Source of the DNA: Mycolicibacterium mageritense
GTDB lineage: Bacteria > Actinomycetota > Actinomycetes > Mycobacteriales > Mycobacteriaceae
DNA: 64,000 bases
Direction of reading: 5' to 3'
NCBI RefSeq assembly: GCF_010727475.1
Contig: NZ_AP022567.1
Coordinates: 1,612,001 to 1,676,000 of the forward strand
Shown: in pieces, positions 1-9,091 of the stretch
How the letters are laid out: the number at the start of each line of letters is the position of its first letter
Position numbering within the stretch: the first letter of the stretch is position 1
Position numbers and translations under genes: made by a program
The notes under the pieces: generated by a model
Database searches by the model: none
Seen by the model: the letters and a program-made list of their open reading frames with translations, nothing else
What the model was told of the DNA's origin: nothing

Positions 1-321
1 ACCGAATCCGCGCGCGAACGGCACGATGACCCGGAAGCCCTGTGCGGCAAGATCAGCGGTGACGTCGGCGTAGCTGTGGATGTCGTACGGCCAGCCGTGC
101 AGCAAGATGACAGGTTGCCCGTCGGACGGGCCGGCTTCTGCGTAACCCACGTTGAGCAGGCCGGCGTCGATCTGCTTGACGGGCCCCAGCTCGTGCTTCG
201 GCTTGGCGGGCGGGGTGGCCGGTGGCGTTCCCGGACCAGATTCGGATGCGCATGCGGCCAGGGTCAGAGCTCCCGCGGCCACCGTGGTGATACGCCCGAA
301 GTTTCGCCGGCTGATGTTCAC
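1..321 (-). CDS. alpha/beta hydrolase lipoprotein, N-terminal part only
   Basis: The gene is cut by the window edge; about 107 N-terminal residues are visible. The start is GTG at 319-321, with a twin-arginine-like MNISRRNFGRITT, a hydrophobic stretch and a LAAC lipobox, so it is probably an exported lipoprotein, possibly via Tat. Mature residues from about 65 on read GQPVILLHGWPYDIHSY, the beta-strand and HGW oxyanion region of alpha/beta hydrolases, followed by FRVIVPFARGFG. The start overlaps the stop of the upstream GMC oxidoreductase gene by four bases (GTGA), so the two are translationally coupled. The catalytic Ser, Asp and His lie outside the window, so epoxide hydrolase, haloperoxidase or esterase cannot be separated. 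Confidence 0.8.
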   Translation of the reverse strand, partial: MNISRRNFGRITTVAAGALTLAACASESGPGTPPATPPAKPKHELGPVKQIDAGLLNVGYAEAGPSDGQPVILLHGWPYDIHSYADVTADLAAQGFRVIVPFARGFG

Positions 322-1919
322 AGTGCGTGCTCCGTTCTGATGAGATCGGCGGCCCGTTCGCCGATGACGACACAGGGCGCCATGGTATTGCCGGTCGTGA
401 CCCGGGGCATGATCGAACCGTCGGCGATCCGAAGCCCTTGCACTCCATAGACTTTGAGGTTCGCATCCACCACCGACATGGCGTCGCGGCCCATTTTCGC
501 GGTGCAGGTCTGATGCCAGTAACTCGAAGCGGCATCCCGGACAAATCGTTCCAGCTCGGCACCGGTGAGGTTGCCCGGCATGACCTCTCGTTTGGCGAAA
601 GGCCCCAGGGGCGAGGAGTTTCCGATCTCACGACACAGTTCGACCGCGGCCACCGCGGCCTTGACGTCGTCGGGATGCGACAACATGTTGGCGTGGATGT
701 CGATCGGTTCGAGGGGGTCGGCCGAACGGAGCGTGAGGTGGCCGCGGCTCTTCGGCCGCACCACCCCGGCGAACAGTGTCCAGCCGAACTCCGGGAGGCC
801 GAACCGGGCGATGTTCTCGGCGCTGGCCTTGGGTACCTCGGCCTGACAGGTCTGCAGGTCGGGTGCCGCCTGCCCGGCCGTGCTGCACGCGAAGAACGTG
901 ACCTCGGAACCGTTGTTGCGCGGCGCGAGTGGATCGCGGTACTCCCAGACGCAGTCGAAACCAGGGTGGTCCTGCAGGTTCTGCCCCACTCCGGGCAGGT
1001 GCACCCGCAGCGGAACACCGACGCGGCGAAGTTCGCCTTCCGGGCCGATACCGGAGTGCAGCAGCACTTTCGGAGTATTGATCGCGCCGAGCGACAAGAT
1101 GACTTCCGCGCCTGCGGTGATGCGCTGCGTTCGGCCGCCGCACATGACCTCGACGCCGGTGACCCGGCTTGCGTCGAACGTCAGCCGGGCGACGAGAGCC
1201 GACCTCAGCACATCGAGATTCCGATGGTCGACGACGGGCCGCACATACGTACCGAACACGGATTGGCGTACTCCCGCGCGGGCTCTGATGTCGGTGATCG
1301 ACACACCGGCCGCGACCTCCATCATCCGCCCGTTCTGGTTCTCGAACACCGGGATACCCGCAACGCGCGCGGCCTCGACGGTGGCCAGTGCGAGCGGGTT
1401 GGGATCGGGCGCGGGCTCCACGTGGACCAGCCCGCCGGTCCCGCGGTACTGCGGATCGGGCACGCCCCGGAAATCCTCGATCCGCCGATAGATCTCCAGT
1501 ACCGATGCGTAGTTCCACGCCTCGTCGCCCGCTTCGAATGCGAAGTAATCCCAGTCGGCGCGGTGCCCGCGGGCCCACACCATGAGGTTGATACTCGACC
1601 CGCCACCTAACACCTTGCCCATCGACAGTGGCACCGAGCGGCCGTTGACATGGTGGGTGGGGGTGGCGGTGAAGGCCCAGTCGCGCTCACCGCCGAGGTT
1701 GGCCGGCCATTGGTCGGCGGCGGTGATGCTGGGTATCTGATCGTCTCCGCCCGCCTCGATGAGCAGCACCGAGGCAGCCGGGTTGTCCGCGATACGGCGC
1801 GCTACGACGGAACCGGACGAACCAGCGCCGCAGACGATGAAGTCATACGACGACTTCAGGTCGGAGCCGTGGATGAATGGCATGCGACCATCAGACCGCG
1901 ATGAGGTCATCACGTCCAA
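318..1919 (-). CDS. GMC-family FAD oxidoreductase
   Basis: This 533-residue protein is a flavoprotein dehydrogenase or oxidase of the glucose-methanol-choline family and oxidises an unidentified alcohol. An N-terminal FAD-binding motif YDFIVCGAGSSGSVVARR is followed by the GMC signature near GKVLGGGSSINLMVW. The C-terminal catalytic region has YWHQTCTAKMG and GNTMAPCVVIGERAADLI. Length is normal for choline-dehydrogenase-like members. Methionines at residues 4 and 13 are alternative starts. It is transcribed divergently from a LysR gene 44 bp away and coupled to the downstream hydrolase lipoprotein, so LysR control is likely. Substrate is not deducible. Confidence 0.92.
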   Translation of the reverse strand: MDVMTSSRSDGRMPFIHGSDLKSSYDFIVCGAGSSGSVVARRIADNPAASVLLIEAGGDDQIPSITAADQWPANLGGERDWAFTATPTHHVNGRSVPLSMGKVLGGGSSINLMVWARGHRADWDYFAFEAGDEAWNYASVLEIYRRIEDFRGVPDPQYRGTGGLVHVEPAPDPNPLALATVEAARVAGIPVFENQNGRMMEVAAGVSITDIRARAGVRQSVFGTYVRPVVDHRNLDVLRSALVARLTFDASRVTGVEVMCGGRTQRITAGAEVILSLGAINTPKVLLHSGIGPEGELRRVGVPLRVHLPGVGQNLQDHPGFDCVWEYRDPLAPRNNGSEVTFFACSTAGQAAPDLQTCQAEVPKASAENIARFGLPEFGWTLFAGVVRPKSRGHLTLRSADPLEPIDIHANMLSHPDDVKAAVAAVELCREIGNSSPLGPFAKREVMPGNLTGAELERFVRDAASSYWHQTCTAKMGRDAMSVVDANLKVYGVQGLRIADGSIMPRVTTGNTMAPCVVIGERAADLIRTEHAL

Positions 1920-1963
1920 CGATTGCTTTTGATACCAGTAATCGATGATCTTGATAGGTTGAA
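1920..1963. promoter_or_regulatory. divergent promoter gap, putative LysR site
   Basis: This 44-bp gap separates the divergent GMC oxidoreductase and LysR genes. It holds two direct TTGATA repeats at 1929-1934 and 1951-1956, 22 bp apart (two helical turns), around a central ATCGAT palindrome at 1941-1946. The layout suits autoregulatory LysR binding, but the assignment is inference. Confidence 0.4.
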
Positions 1964-2866
1964 GTGGTGGAGCTTCGTCAGATCGAACACTTCGTCGCGG
2001 TCGCCGCCGAGATGAGCTTCTCGCGCGCCGCGTCGCGCGCGCATGTCGTCCAGTCGGCGCTGTCGACGTCCATCGCGAAGCTCGAGCGCGAGCTCGGTGT
2101 GCAGTTGTTCGACCGGTCCCGTCAGCAGATCAGCCTCACCGCGGCGGGCGAGCGGTTCCGCTCCCACGCCTACGAGGTACTGCGGAGCGCCCGCGCCGCG
2201 ACTGAGTCCATCTGCGAGTTCCGTGGAACACTCTCGGGCACAGTCGAATTCGGGTCACTCATCTCGTTCGGCCCACTGGACGTGGCAGCCGCCCTCGGCG
2301 ACTTCCACCGCGCTCATCCGCATGTGCGGCTGCGCCTGCACCTCAGCCAGACCGGAGCGTCGACCTATCTGTCCAACCTGGTCGAAGGTTCGCTCGACCT
2401 GGCCCTGGTGTCGGTGCCCAACCGGTTTCCACCACAGCTCGACATGCGGTTGATGTTCGAAGAACCGATGGTTTACGTCTGCCCCGAGAGCCACCCGCTG
2501 GCCGCCAACACCCGCATCGAGCTGACCGACCTCGCCGACGAGGAGATCATCGGGTTCCCGCCGAACTTCGGTCTGCGCCACCTGATGGACGACGCGTTCC
2601 ACGCCGCCGGTGTGCACTGCCAGACGCAGTACGAGGTACCGGCCGGATTCGCGACCATCGCCGAACTCGTCACCAACGGGCTCGGCACCGCGTTCATGCC
2701 CAGCTCGGAGGCCAGGCGCTTCCCGGACCTTCGTCCGGTGGAACTCACGAACCCGGTCACGTGGCAGGTGTACCTGGCTTCACCCCCGGTCAGCCAGATG
2801 ACACCGGCGACGGCTCGACTTGCCGGCACGCTGCTCGACGCGGCCGCCCGCGTCCGCTCGGCCTGA
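1964..2866 (+). CDS. LysR-family transcriptional regulator
   Basis: This 300-residue protein has the standard LysR layout. A winged helix-turn-helix occupies residues 1-60 (VELRQIEHFVAVAAEMSFSR, then SALSTSIAKLERELGVQLFDR), followed by a periplasmic-binding-like effector domain from about residue 90. The start is GTG at 1964 or the next GTG at 1967. It is divergent from the GMC oxidoreductase/hydrolase pair and most likely controls it in response to a small-molecule inducer. The opposite strand carries only shadow frames. Confidence 0.93.
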   Translation: MVELRQIEHFVAVAAEMSFSRAASRAHVVQSALSTSIAKLERELGVQLFDRSRQQISLTAAGERFRSHAYEVLRSARAATESICEFRGTLSGTVEFGSLISFGPLDVAAALGDFHRAHPHVRLRLHLSQTGASTYLSNLVEGSLDLALVSVPNRFPPQLDMRLMFEEPMVYVCPESHPLAANTRIELTDLADEEIIGFPPNFGLRHLMDDAFHAAGVHCQTQYEVPAGFATIAELVTNGLGTAFMPSSEARRFPDLRPVELTNPVTWQVYLASPPVSQMTPATARLAGTLLDAAARVRSA

Positions 2867-2876
2867 CTCCACGCAC

Positions 2877-3248
2877 CTATTGAGCATCGCGACGTTCGAC
2901 GGCCGGGTCGAGCGTGTCGGCGTGCTCCCTCAGGTTGTCGAGTTCCGCACGTGACTGCGATGCCTCACGTTGGCGGGCCGCCGCCTGTTGCTCGAGATTG
3001 GCGGCCTGCGCGGCCTTGACGTCGGCCTCGGCCTTGGCGGCACGCGCCTTGGCCGCGGTCTCGTCGGCGAGCGCCTCCCGCCGCAGCACGTCGTGCGAGT
3101 CCTGCTCTGCCTGTCCGCGAATCTGCTCGGCTTCTGCACTACGCCGTTGCCGCCGCTGCCTGCTGACCAGTGCCCACAGCAGCGCTATGAGGACCACTGC
3201 CGCGGCGACGGCGAAGCAGATGATCGCGATGGTCGTCCCTGTACTCAT
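2877..3248 (-). CDS. membrane-anchored coiled-coil protein, unknown function
   Basis: The 123-residue product has one N-terminal membrane helix (about residues 7-30, IAIICFAVAAAVVLIALLWAL). A basic stop-transfer RQRRQRR follows, then a long alanine-, glutamate- and glutamine-rich coiled coil to residue 110. Topology is probably N-out, with a cytoplasmic coiled coil. The RBS on the minus strand is an AGGAGCC-type stretch just upstream of the ATG at 3248. It is convergent with the LysR gene (10 bp apart) and divergent from the SDR at 3453. I do not recognise a named family and no enzymatic motif is present. Confidence 0.75.
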   Translation of the reverse strand: MSTGTTIAIICFAVAAAVVLIALLWALVSRQRRQRRSAEAEQIRGQAEQDSHDVLRREALADETAAKARAAKAEADVKAAQAANLEQQAAARQREASQSRAELDNLREHADTLDPAVERRDAQ

Positions 3249-3452
3249 TTCGGGCTCCTTTGACCGGGGCGTTTCCCGTGCGAAATACCCGTGCCGAGAC
3301 CGTGTGAAACCGTGCCGACGAGGCCGCTCCGACTCCAGGGACCATTGCCTTATCGTGACCTTACGTATCTCTTATTTTTCTTAATTCCGGTGTAGGGTGA
3401 GTCGCTATACCCGCCGAGACCGGCACCAACACGACCGACGGAAGGGCGCGAT

Positions 3453-4196
3453 ATGCCGTCATATGCAAGTCCGCGGATTGCCCTCGTGACCGGAGCGTCG
3501 CGTGGCATCGGCGCCGAGGTCGCCCGCCACCTCGCACATCCCGAGACCCACGTCATCGTGAACTACCGCGAGAAGACCGACCACGCCAACTCCGTCGCCG
3601 ACGCCATCCGGGATGCCGGCGGAAGCGCGTCGACCGCGGCAGCCGACATCTGCGACGAAGCGGCGGTGGCCGCGATGATCGACGACATCGGTCAGCGCTT
3701 CGGCCGGCTCGACACCCTGGTGCTCAACGCGGCGGGCGGACTCGTGCACGGCGCGGACTCCGCCAGCGCGATGCGCGTCAACCGCGCCGCCCAGCGCCGC
3801 CTGGCCCAGTTGGCCCTCGAGCTCATGCCGACCGGCGGGCACATCGTGTTCGTCACGAGCCACCAGGCCCACTTCTACCCCAACAAGGCAGTCCCCAAGG
3901 GATGCGCGCCGCTGGCCGCCAGCAAGCGCGCCGGTGAAACCACCCTGCAGGCGATGCGGTCCGAATTCCACCGGCACGGAATCCACTTCACGGTGGTCTC
4001 GGGCGAGATGATCGACGAGACGTTCACTCCCCGGTGGGCCCAGCAGCGCGAGCCGGCCCACGCCCGGCACAGCTACGCGCCGCTGCCCACCATTTCCGAG
4101 TTCGCCGCCGCCGTCGCGACCGCGGCGACGGCTCCCAGCCCCGCCGGCATCGTCTACGTGGGTGGGCCCGACTGCTTGCACCGCACGTCCGCATAA
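3453..4196 (+). CDS. atypical short-chain dehydrogenase/reductase-like protein
   Basis: This 247-residue Rossmann-fold protein of the SDR superfamily has a clear dinucleotide motif VTGASRGIGAEVARHL at residues 12-27 and NAAGG in the middle. In the segment that normally carries YxxxK, the sequence reads APLAASKRAGE: the lysine is kept but leucine stands where the catalytic tyrosine is expected. A YPNK occurs 13 residues earlier. It may be a non-catalytic or re-purposed SDR. The start ATG follows a GGAAGGG ribosome site. It is 118 bp upstream of pknK on the same strand, so the two could share a transcript. Confidence 0.85.
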   Translation: MPSYASPRIALVTGASRGIGAEVARHLAHPETHVIVNYREKTDHANSVADAIRDAGGSASTAAADICDEAAVAAMIDDIGQRFGRLDTLVLNAAGGLVHGADSASAMRVNRAAQRRLAQLALELMPTGGHIVFVTSHQAHFYPNKAVPKGCAPLAASKRAGETTLQAMRSEFHRHGIHFTVVSGEMIDETFTPRWAQQREPAHARHSYAPLPTISEFAAAVATAATAPSPAGIVYVGGPDCLHRTSA

Positions 4197-4314
4197 CCTG
4201 CGATTACCCAACCGGCGCGGCTCGCCGATTGCGACTCTCGCCGGCAGTACCGGCGCTATCCTCGGTGAGGTAGCAGCGGTGCTGCCATGACGCCACGGGA
4301 GTTCGAGGCGAACG

Positions 4315-7300
4315 ATGGGCCGCAACGATCCGTTGCCTACGCAACGGGATCTGACCGCCGGTATCCCGGCGGAATTGGCGGCAGCCGGTTTTGAGGATCC
4401 CGAGGAGATCGGACGCGGCGGCTTCGGCGTCGTCTACCGCTGCAATCAAACCGCCCTCGGCCGCACGGTCGCGGTCAAGGTGCTGACCGCCGACCTCGAG
4501 CCCGACAACGTCGAGCGGTTCGTCCGTGAGCAGATCGCGATGGGCAAGCTGTCCGGACATCCCAACATCGTCAACATCTTTCAAGTCGGCGCCGTCGCCA
4601 GCGGGCGGCCCTACATCGTGATGCAGTACCACCCCCACGGCTCGCTCGATTCCAAGATCCTCGAGGACGGGCCCATCGGCTGGCAGGACGCGTTGCGCGT
4701 CGGCGTGAAGATGGCGGGCGCGCTCGAGACCGCACACCGCCGAGCCACGCTGCATCGGGACGTGAAGCCGGCCAACATCCTGCTCACCGAATACGGTGAA
4801 CCGCAGCTGACCGACTTCGGCATCGCGCGCATCATCGGTGGATTCGAGACGTCCGACGGCGCGGTCACCGGCTCCCCCGCCTACACCGCGCCGGAAGTCC
4901 TGCTGGGCCAACCCCCGGGCGTCACCTCCGACATCTACAGCCTCGCGTCCACGCTGTTCAGTGCCGCGACCGGACACGCAGTCTTCGAGCGCCGCAAGGG
5001 TGAGCAGATGGTGGCCCAGTTCCTGCGGATCACCCGGCAACCGATGCCAAACCTCGGCGAATCGGGTTTGCCCGCCGACGTGTGCACGGCAATCGAGCAG
5101 GCCATGTCCCGCAACATCGAAGACCGTCCGGCCACGGCCGAGGAATTCGGCGAGCAGCTGCGGGAGCTGCAACGCAGGCACGGGCTGCCGGTCGACGACA
5201 TGCCCGTGCCGATTCCGGCACCGGCCATCCGGATGGAACCGACGACGCCGCCAGGCACGCCGTCGAGCGGATCGCGGCTGCGAACCATGACACCACCCGC
5301 CCCCGCCACCCGCTTCCGGTTGCCGGTGTCAACCAGGTCACTGGTCGAACGCACCCGCTTGATCGACGTGCTGCGCACCCAGCAGCACAAGAAGCTCACC
5401 GTCATCCACGGCCCGACCGGGTTCGGCAAGAGCACGCTGGCCAGCCAGTGGGCCAAGGCACTGGTCGCCGACGGTGTCGTGGTGGCGTGGCTCACGGTCG
5501 ACCATGACGACAACAACGTGGTCTGGTTCCTGTCCCACCTCATCGAGGCCATCCGCACCGTGACGCCCGCGCTCGCGTCCGATCTGTGCGACGTGCTCGA
5601 GGAGCACGGCGACGAAGCCGAACGTTACGTGCTGACCTCGCTGATCAACGAGATCCACCAGAACGACACCAGGATGACGCTGGTCATCGATGACTGGCAC
5701 CGCGTCACCGACCCGGCCACCATCGCCGCACTGCGCTACCTCGTCGACAACGTCGCGTCGGGGCTGACCGTGGTGGTGACCAGCCGGAGCCAGAGCGGGC
5801 TTCCGATGAGCCGCATGCGAATGCAAGGCGAGCTCGTCGAAATCGACTCCACCGCTTTGCGTTTCGACGTCGCCGAATCCGAGCATTTCCTGGTGGACCT
5901 CAGCGGGCTGGACCTGGACCACACCGACGTCGAGGAACTCACCGCCAAGACCGACGGCTGGGTGGCCGCGCTCCAGCTGGCCTCGCTGTCGCTGCGCGAT
6001 CGCGACGATCCTGTCGAGCTCATCGGGACGATGACGGGTCGCCACCACGCGATCAGCGAGTTCCTCGCCGAGAACGTGCTCGACACCCTCGAGCCGTCCA
6101 TGCTCGACTTCCTGCTGGCCACGTCGATCACCGAACGGATCTGCGGCGGCTTGGCGGCCGCGTTGACCGGGGTGCCCGACGGGTTGGCGATGCTGGAGCG
6201 TGTCGAGGAGCGCGACCTGTTCCTGCGCAGGATCGACGAACAATGGTTCCGGTATCACCAACTGTTCCGTGACTTTCTCCGCCACCGGCTCAGTCGGGAC
6301 ACTCCCGAGCGCGTGACCCGCTTGCACCGGCTGGCCTCGGACTGGTGCGCCGAACACGGATTGATCAGTGAGGCAGTCGATCACGCGCTGGCGGCCGGAG
6401 ACGAACAACGCGCGGTGACCATCGTCGAGAACGACGGCCTCACCATGGTGGCCAACTCCCAGATGGCCACGCTGATCGGACTGGCGGGCAAGCTGCCGCC
6501 CGCCGCCGTGCAGTCCCATCCCCGGCTGCAGCTCGCGCTGGCCTGGGCCAACATCGTGCTGCACCGCATCTCCTCCGCCGAGCAGGCTTTGGAGTTGGTG
6601 GACTCGACGTTGGACGGCTGCGGGTTGTCCGCCGACGAGATCGCCGACATCCGCGCCGAAGCCGGTGTCGTGCGCGGGGTTTCGGACCTGCGCTCCGACC
6701 GGCTCGCAGGCATCGACGGCCACATCGCCCTGTGCCTGCAACGCCGGGACCGCCTGCGGCCGTTCAGTGTTGCCTCTGCGGCCAACGTCGCCACGTTCGC
6801 CGCCGCCTACCGGTACGACCTCGACGAGGTCAACCGGATTCAGGCGTGGGCCGCACCGTTCTACGAACGCAGCGGTGACGCGTTCACAATCGTCAACGGA
6901 TTGTGCTTCACCGGATTGGCATATCACCTGGTGCTCGACAACACCACGGCCGAGCAGTACTTCCGCAGGGCGCTGCGAATCGCCAAACGGTCCGGCGGCG
7001 TCCACTCCTACACCGCCCGGCTCGCGAGTTCGCTTCTGGGCGAATTGCTTTATGAACGGGGCGATCTCGACGAGGCCGAACGCCTGCTCGACGAGGGCTA
7101 CAAGCTGGGCCCCGAAGGCGGCTCCGTCGACTTCAAGATCGCCCGGTACGTGATCAACGCCCGCATCAAGGCATTGCAGGGTGATCGGCTGGCGGCCGCG
7201 CAGCGACTCGACGAGGCCACCCGGGTCGCACGCAATCTGTCGTTGAACCGGCTGCGCGCATTGGCCGAGCACGAGCGCATCCGTCTCGGGCTGCCCCCGC

Positions 7301-7773
7301 ACCCGGAATTCGGTCCGATGCCGGTGACGCCGTATGACGCGCGCAGGCAACCGGTCGACGCGATGGACGAGATCGCCGTGCAGTTCGAAGAGGCTTCGGC
7401 GATCCGCACGTTGATCAAAGCGGACGACCCGGCCAAACGCGATCTGGCCTGCCGGTGGGCGCGCGAGTGGGTGGATCGCCTGGCGCAGCAGAACCGGCCC
7501 CAGGCGATGCTGCGGGCGCGGCGGCTCCTGGGCGCGTGCTTGGCGGCCGACGGGCGGACCGCGGAGGCAAAAGCCCTGATCGCGGGCGTGGCGGCACAAT
7601 GCGCACAGTTGCAGATGCTCCGTTACCTGGTTGACGGCGGCCCGCATGTCGTCGCGACCCTGTCGGCACTACGCGCCGCGCAACGGGCCGGTCGATGGGA
7701 TCCGGAGTGGCCTGAGGTGCCCGCCGAGTTTCTCGACGAAGCGATCAACGCCGTGGTACCGCAACGGGTTTGA
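4315..7773 (+). CDS. pknK: serine/threonine protein kinase PknK (kinase plus MalT-like ATPase)
   Basis: The 1152-residue regulatory protein kinase has a Hanks kinase domain at about residues 25-285. It shows the glycine loop IGRGGFGVVY, AVKVL lysine, HRD at 147-149, DFG at 167-169 and an APE-type segment. A proline-rich linker leads to a STAND/MalT-type ATPase with Walker A GPTGFGKST at 366-374 and a Walker-B-like TLVIDDW. The C-terminal half is TPR-like. This is the architecture of mycobacterial PknK (about 1110 residues in M. tuberculosis, Rv3080c), a soluble kinase linked to growth control and regulation of the VirS/mymA locus. No C-terminal LuxR helix-turn-helix is visible. A GAGG ribosome site precedes the ATG. 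A long antisense frame (5338-7647) is a codon-bias shadow. Confidence 0.96.
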   Translation: MGRNDPLPTQRDLTAGIPAELAAAGFEDPEEIGRGGFGVVYRCNQTALGRTVAVKVLTADLEPDNVERFVREQIAMGKLSGHPNIVNIFQVGAVASGRPYIVMQYHPHGSLDSKILEDGPIGWQDALRVGVKMAGALETAHRRATLHRDVKPANILLTEYGEPQLTDFGIARIIGGFETSDGAVTGSPAYTAPEVLLGQPPGVTSDIYSLASTLFSAATGHAVFERRKGEQMVAQFLRITRQPMPNLGESGLPADVCTAIEQAMSRNIEDRPATAEEFGEQLRELQRRHGLPVDDMPVPIPAPAIRMEPTTPPGTPSSGSRLRTMTPPAPATRFRLPVSTRSLVERTRLIDVLRTQQHKKLTVIHGPTGFGKSTLASQWAKALVADGVVVAWLTVDHDDNNVVWFLSHLIEAIRTVTPALASDLCDVLEEHGDEAERYVLTSLINEIHQNDTRMTLVIDDWHRVTDPATIAALRYLVDNVASGLTVVVTSRSQSGLPMSRMRMQGELVEIDSTALRFDVAESEHFLVDLSGLDLDHTDVEELTAKTDGWVAALQLASLSLRDRDDPVELIGTMTGRHHAISEFLAENVLDTLEPSMLDFLLATSITERICGGLAAALTGVPDGLAMLERVEERDLFLRRIDEQWFRYHQLFRDFLRHRLSRDTPERVTRLHRLASDWCAEHGLISEAVDHALAAGDEQRAVTIVENDGLTMVANSQMATLIGLAGKLPPAAVQSHPRLQLALAWANIVLHRISSAEQALELVDSTLDGCGLSADEIADIRAEAGVVRGVSDLRSDRLAGIDGHIALCLQRRDRLRPFSVASAANVATFAAAYRYDLDEVNRIQAWAAPFYERSGDAFTIVNGLCFTGLAYHLVLDNTTAEQYFRRALRIAKRSGGVHSYTARLASSLLGELLYERGDLDEAERLLDEGYKLGPEGGSVDFKIARYVINARIKALQGDRLAAAQRLDEATRVARNLSLNRLRALAEHERIRLGLPPHPEFGPMPVTPYDARRQPVDAMDEIAVQFEEASAIRTLIKADDPAKRDLACRWAREWVDRLAQQNRPQAMLRARRLLGACLAADGRTAEAKALIAGVAAQCAQLQMLRYLVDGGPHVVATLSALRAAQRAGRWDPEWPEVPAEFLDEAINAVVPQRV

Positions 7774-7784
7774 GCTCATCCCTC

Positions 7785-7849
7785 GCGCCGAGACTACGTG
7801 TTCTGGCGAGAAAATCGGTAATACCTGCCAATTTGCGTAGTCTCGGCGC
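7785..7849. terminator. perfect 14-bp inverted repeat between convergent genes
   Basis: The arms GCGCCGAGACTACG (7785-7798) and CGTAGTCTCGGCGC (7836-7849) pair perfectly around a 37-base A/T-richer loop. The element lies between the convergent ends of pknK (stop at 7773) and the cyclase gene (stop at 7856), so it could serve as a bidirectional terminator. There is no U-tract, so it is not a classical intrinsic terminator. A related element with the same GCCGAGACTACG arm occurs at 18994-19056. Confidence 0.6.
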
Positions 7850-7855
7850 AGACAT

Positions 7856-8833
7856 TCACAGGATCGCCGTTGCATTGGCCGGAGACCCGGTGCCTCCGAT
7901 CACGTTCAACGGTTTGACGATGAGCAGGGACTCCCAACGACCGAGTTCACGCATACGCCGGGCGAGCGGCCCGAGTTTCCAGAGTTCGCCGAGCGGGATG
8001 CCCAGCTTCGCAAGAAATTCCTGATGCATCATGCCCTTGTCGTGCGGCGCGGATTCGGCGAAGGGTGAATCGCTCAGCGGGGGAAGGCATTCGACGGCGA
8101 AATTGTCAGCCGCAAGGAGCGCCACGCCCGTGTCCCAAGCCCAGTCGAGAAGCTCCTCGCTCTGGGCCAGCCCGGACGCGCGCCCACTGGCCTGTTGGTC
8201 AAGCCGAGCACTGGGTGGAAGACCGAGAAACCACTCGCTCCACCCGGTATGGAACATTATGACGTCGCCGCGACGAGGCTCGACGGACTGCGCGGCGAGC
8301 GTCTCGCGGATCGTTTCGTAGCCGAGTGCCTGGCCCTCGCGGTGATCGACCCCCGTCCCTGTGGACTCCAGGTGGCCGGCAAGGTCAACGAGCAATCCAC
8401 GTGTCACTATCGGATCGTCGGCCCACACCTGGATACCAAGGTCGGCGGTGTCTGCGGTGATGCGTTCGTCCGGCACCCCGCCGTAGAAACCCGCACCGTC
8501 TGCTCTGCGATGTCTCAGCCCATCGACCTGGGTGGAGGCCTGAAGGTAGTACCCGTCCAGATAGTCGTCGCGATGCGCGGGATGATTGGCGTATACGACA
8601 TGCCTGGCCGGCTTTCTCGCCTTCGACATTCCCGGCATGAATGCGTCTATCGGGTAATCCAGACCGAACACCTCACCCCGCGTGACGGACCGGACCGCGT
8701 CGATGACGGTGTCGCTGTTGACGAACGAGGGGGCTCCCCGCCACGGATCGGGGAACAGTCCCCACGACGTGCCGCTCAACTGACCCGGCCGGCGCTTCAG
8801 TTCCTGCCGCCGGGGAAGAGAGTGCTTGGTCAT
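7856..8833 (-). CDS. cyclase-family metal-dependent hydrolase (kynurenine formamidase-like)
   Basis: The 325-residue protein resembles the cyclase superfamily, which includes kynurenine formamidase-like amide and lactone hydrolases. The segment ASTQVDGLRHRR (about residues 99-110) matches the region where the family usually has HxGTHxDxPxH, although the first histidine of the canonical motif is not obvious. MFHTGW and the C-terminal ECLPP and HQEFLAKLGIPLGELW are typical of the large members. It is the last gene of the tct operon, coupled to the small membrane protein by a 4-base overlap (8830-8833). Likely role: opening a lactone or amide formed during breakdown of the imported carboxylate. 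Confidence 0.82.
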   Translation of the reverse strand: MTKHSLPRRQELKRRPGQLSGTSWGLFPDPWRGAPSFVNSDTVIDAVRSVTRGEVFGLDYPIDAFMPGMSKARKPARHVVYANHPAHRDDYLDGYYLQASTQVDGLRHRRADGAGFYGGVPDERITADTADLGIQVWADDPIVTRGLLVDLAGHLESTGTGVDHREGQALGYETIRETLAAQSVEPRRGDVIMFHTGWSEWFLGLPPSARLDQQASGRASGLAQSEELLDWAWDTGVALLAADNFAVECLPPLSDSPFAESAPHDKGMMHQEFLAKLGIPLGELWKLGPLARRMRELGRWESLLIVKPLNVIGGTGSPANATAIL

Positions 8834-9078
8834 CGCACCACGCCCTTTTCGTGCGCAACCGGCACTTCATGCTTCAGGTAGCCGAGCAGAAACGCGGCGA
8901 TGGCGGCGACCGATCCCGCGATACACAAGATCGTCTTGGCGATTCCGTTGGGACCATCGACCAGGGCGGGTGCTCCAACGGCCAGGCCGATCGCTTGGCA
9001 TCCCACGAATACGAGGCCACCGAGGAGCGCGAGCGCAGCGGAAATGACGAAGATGATTCTGGTGATCGAGTAGGCCAT
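8830..9078 (-). CDS. small two-helix membrane protein
   Basis: The product is 82 residues from ATG 9076-9078, preceded by AGGAG seven bases upstream. A longer in-frame extension upstream has no ribosome site. Two hydrophobic segments (about residues 5-25, IIFVISAALALLGGLVFVG, and 44-64, ILCIAGSVAAIAAFLLGYL) predict a hairpin membrane protein ending in a short charged tail. It sits between a DctM-like permease (13 bp downstream of its stop) and the cyclase gene (4-base overlap). It may be an accessory subunit of that permease, but it is far smaller than a four-helix TRAP DctQ and I find no family match. Confidence 0.65.
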   Translation of the reverse strand: MAYSITRIIFVISAALALLGGLVFVGCQAIGLAVGAPALVDGPNGIAKTILCIAGSVAAIAAFLLGYLKHEVPVAHEKGVVR

Positions 9079-9091
9079 CGCCTGTCTCCTG

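Noticed and set aside
327..1610. A 427-codon frame antisense to the GMC oxidoreductase
   Set aside because: Shadow frame; the opposite strand has complete GMC motifs.
5338..7647. A 769-codon open frame antisense to pknK
   Set aside because: It is the codon-bias mirror of a G+C-rich gene; it has no ribosome site or domain, while the plus strand has clear kinase and ATPase motifs.
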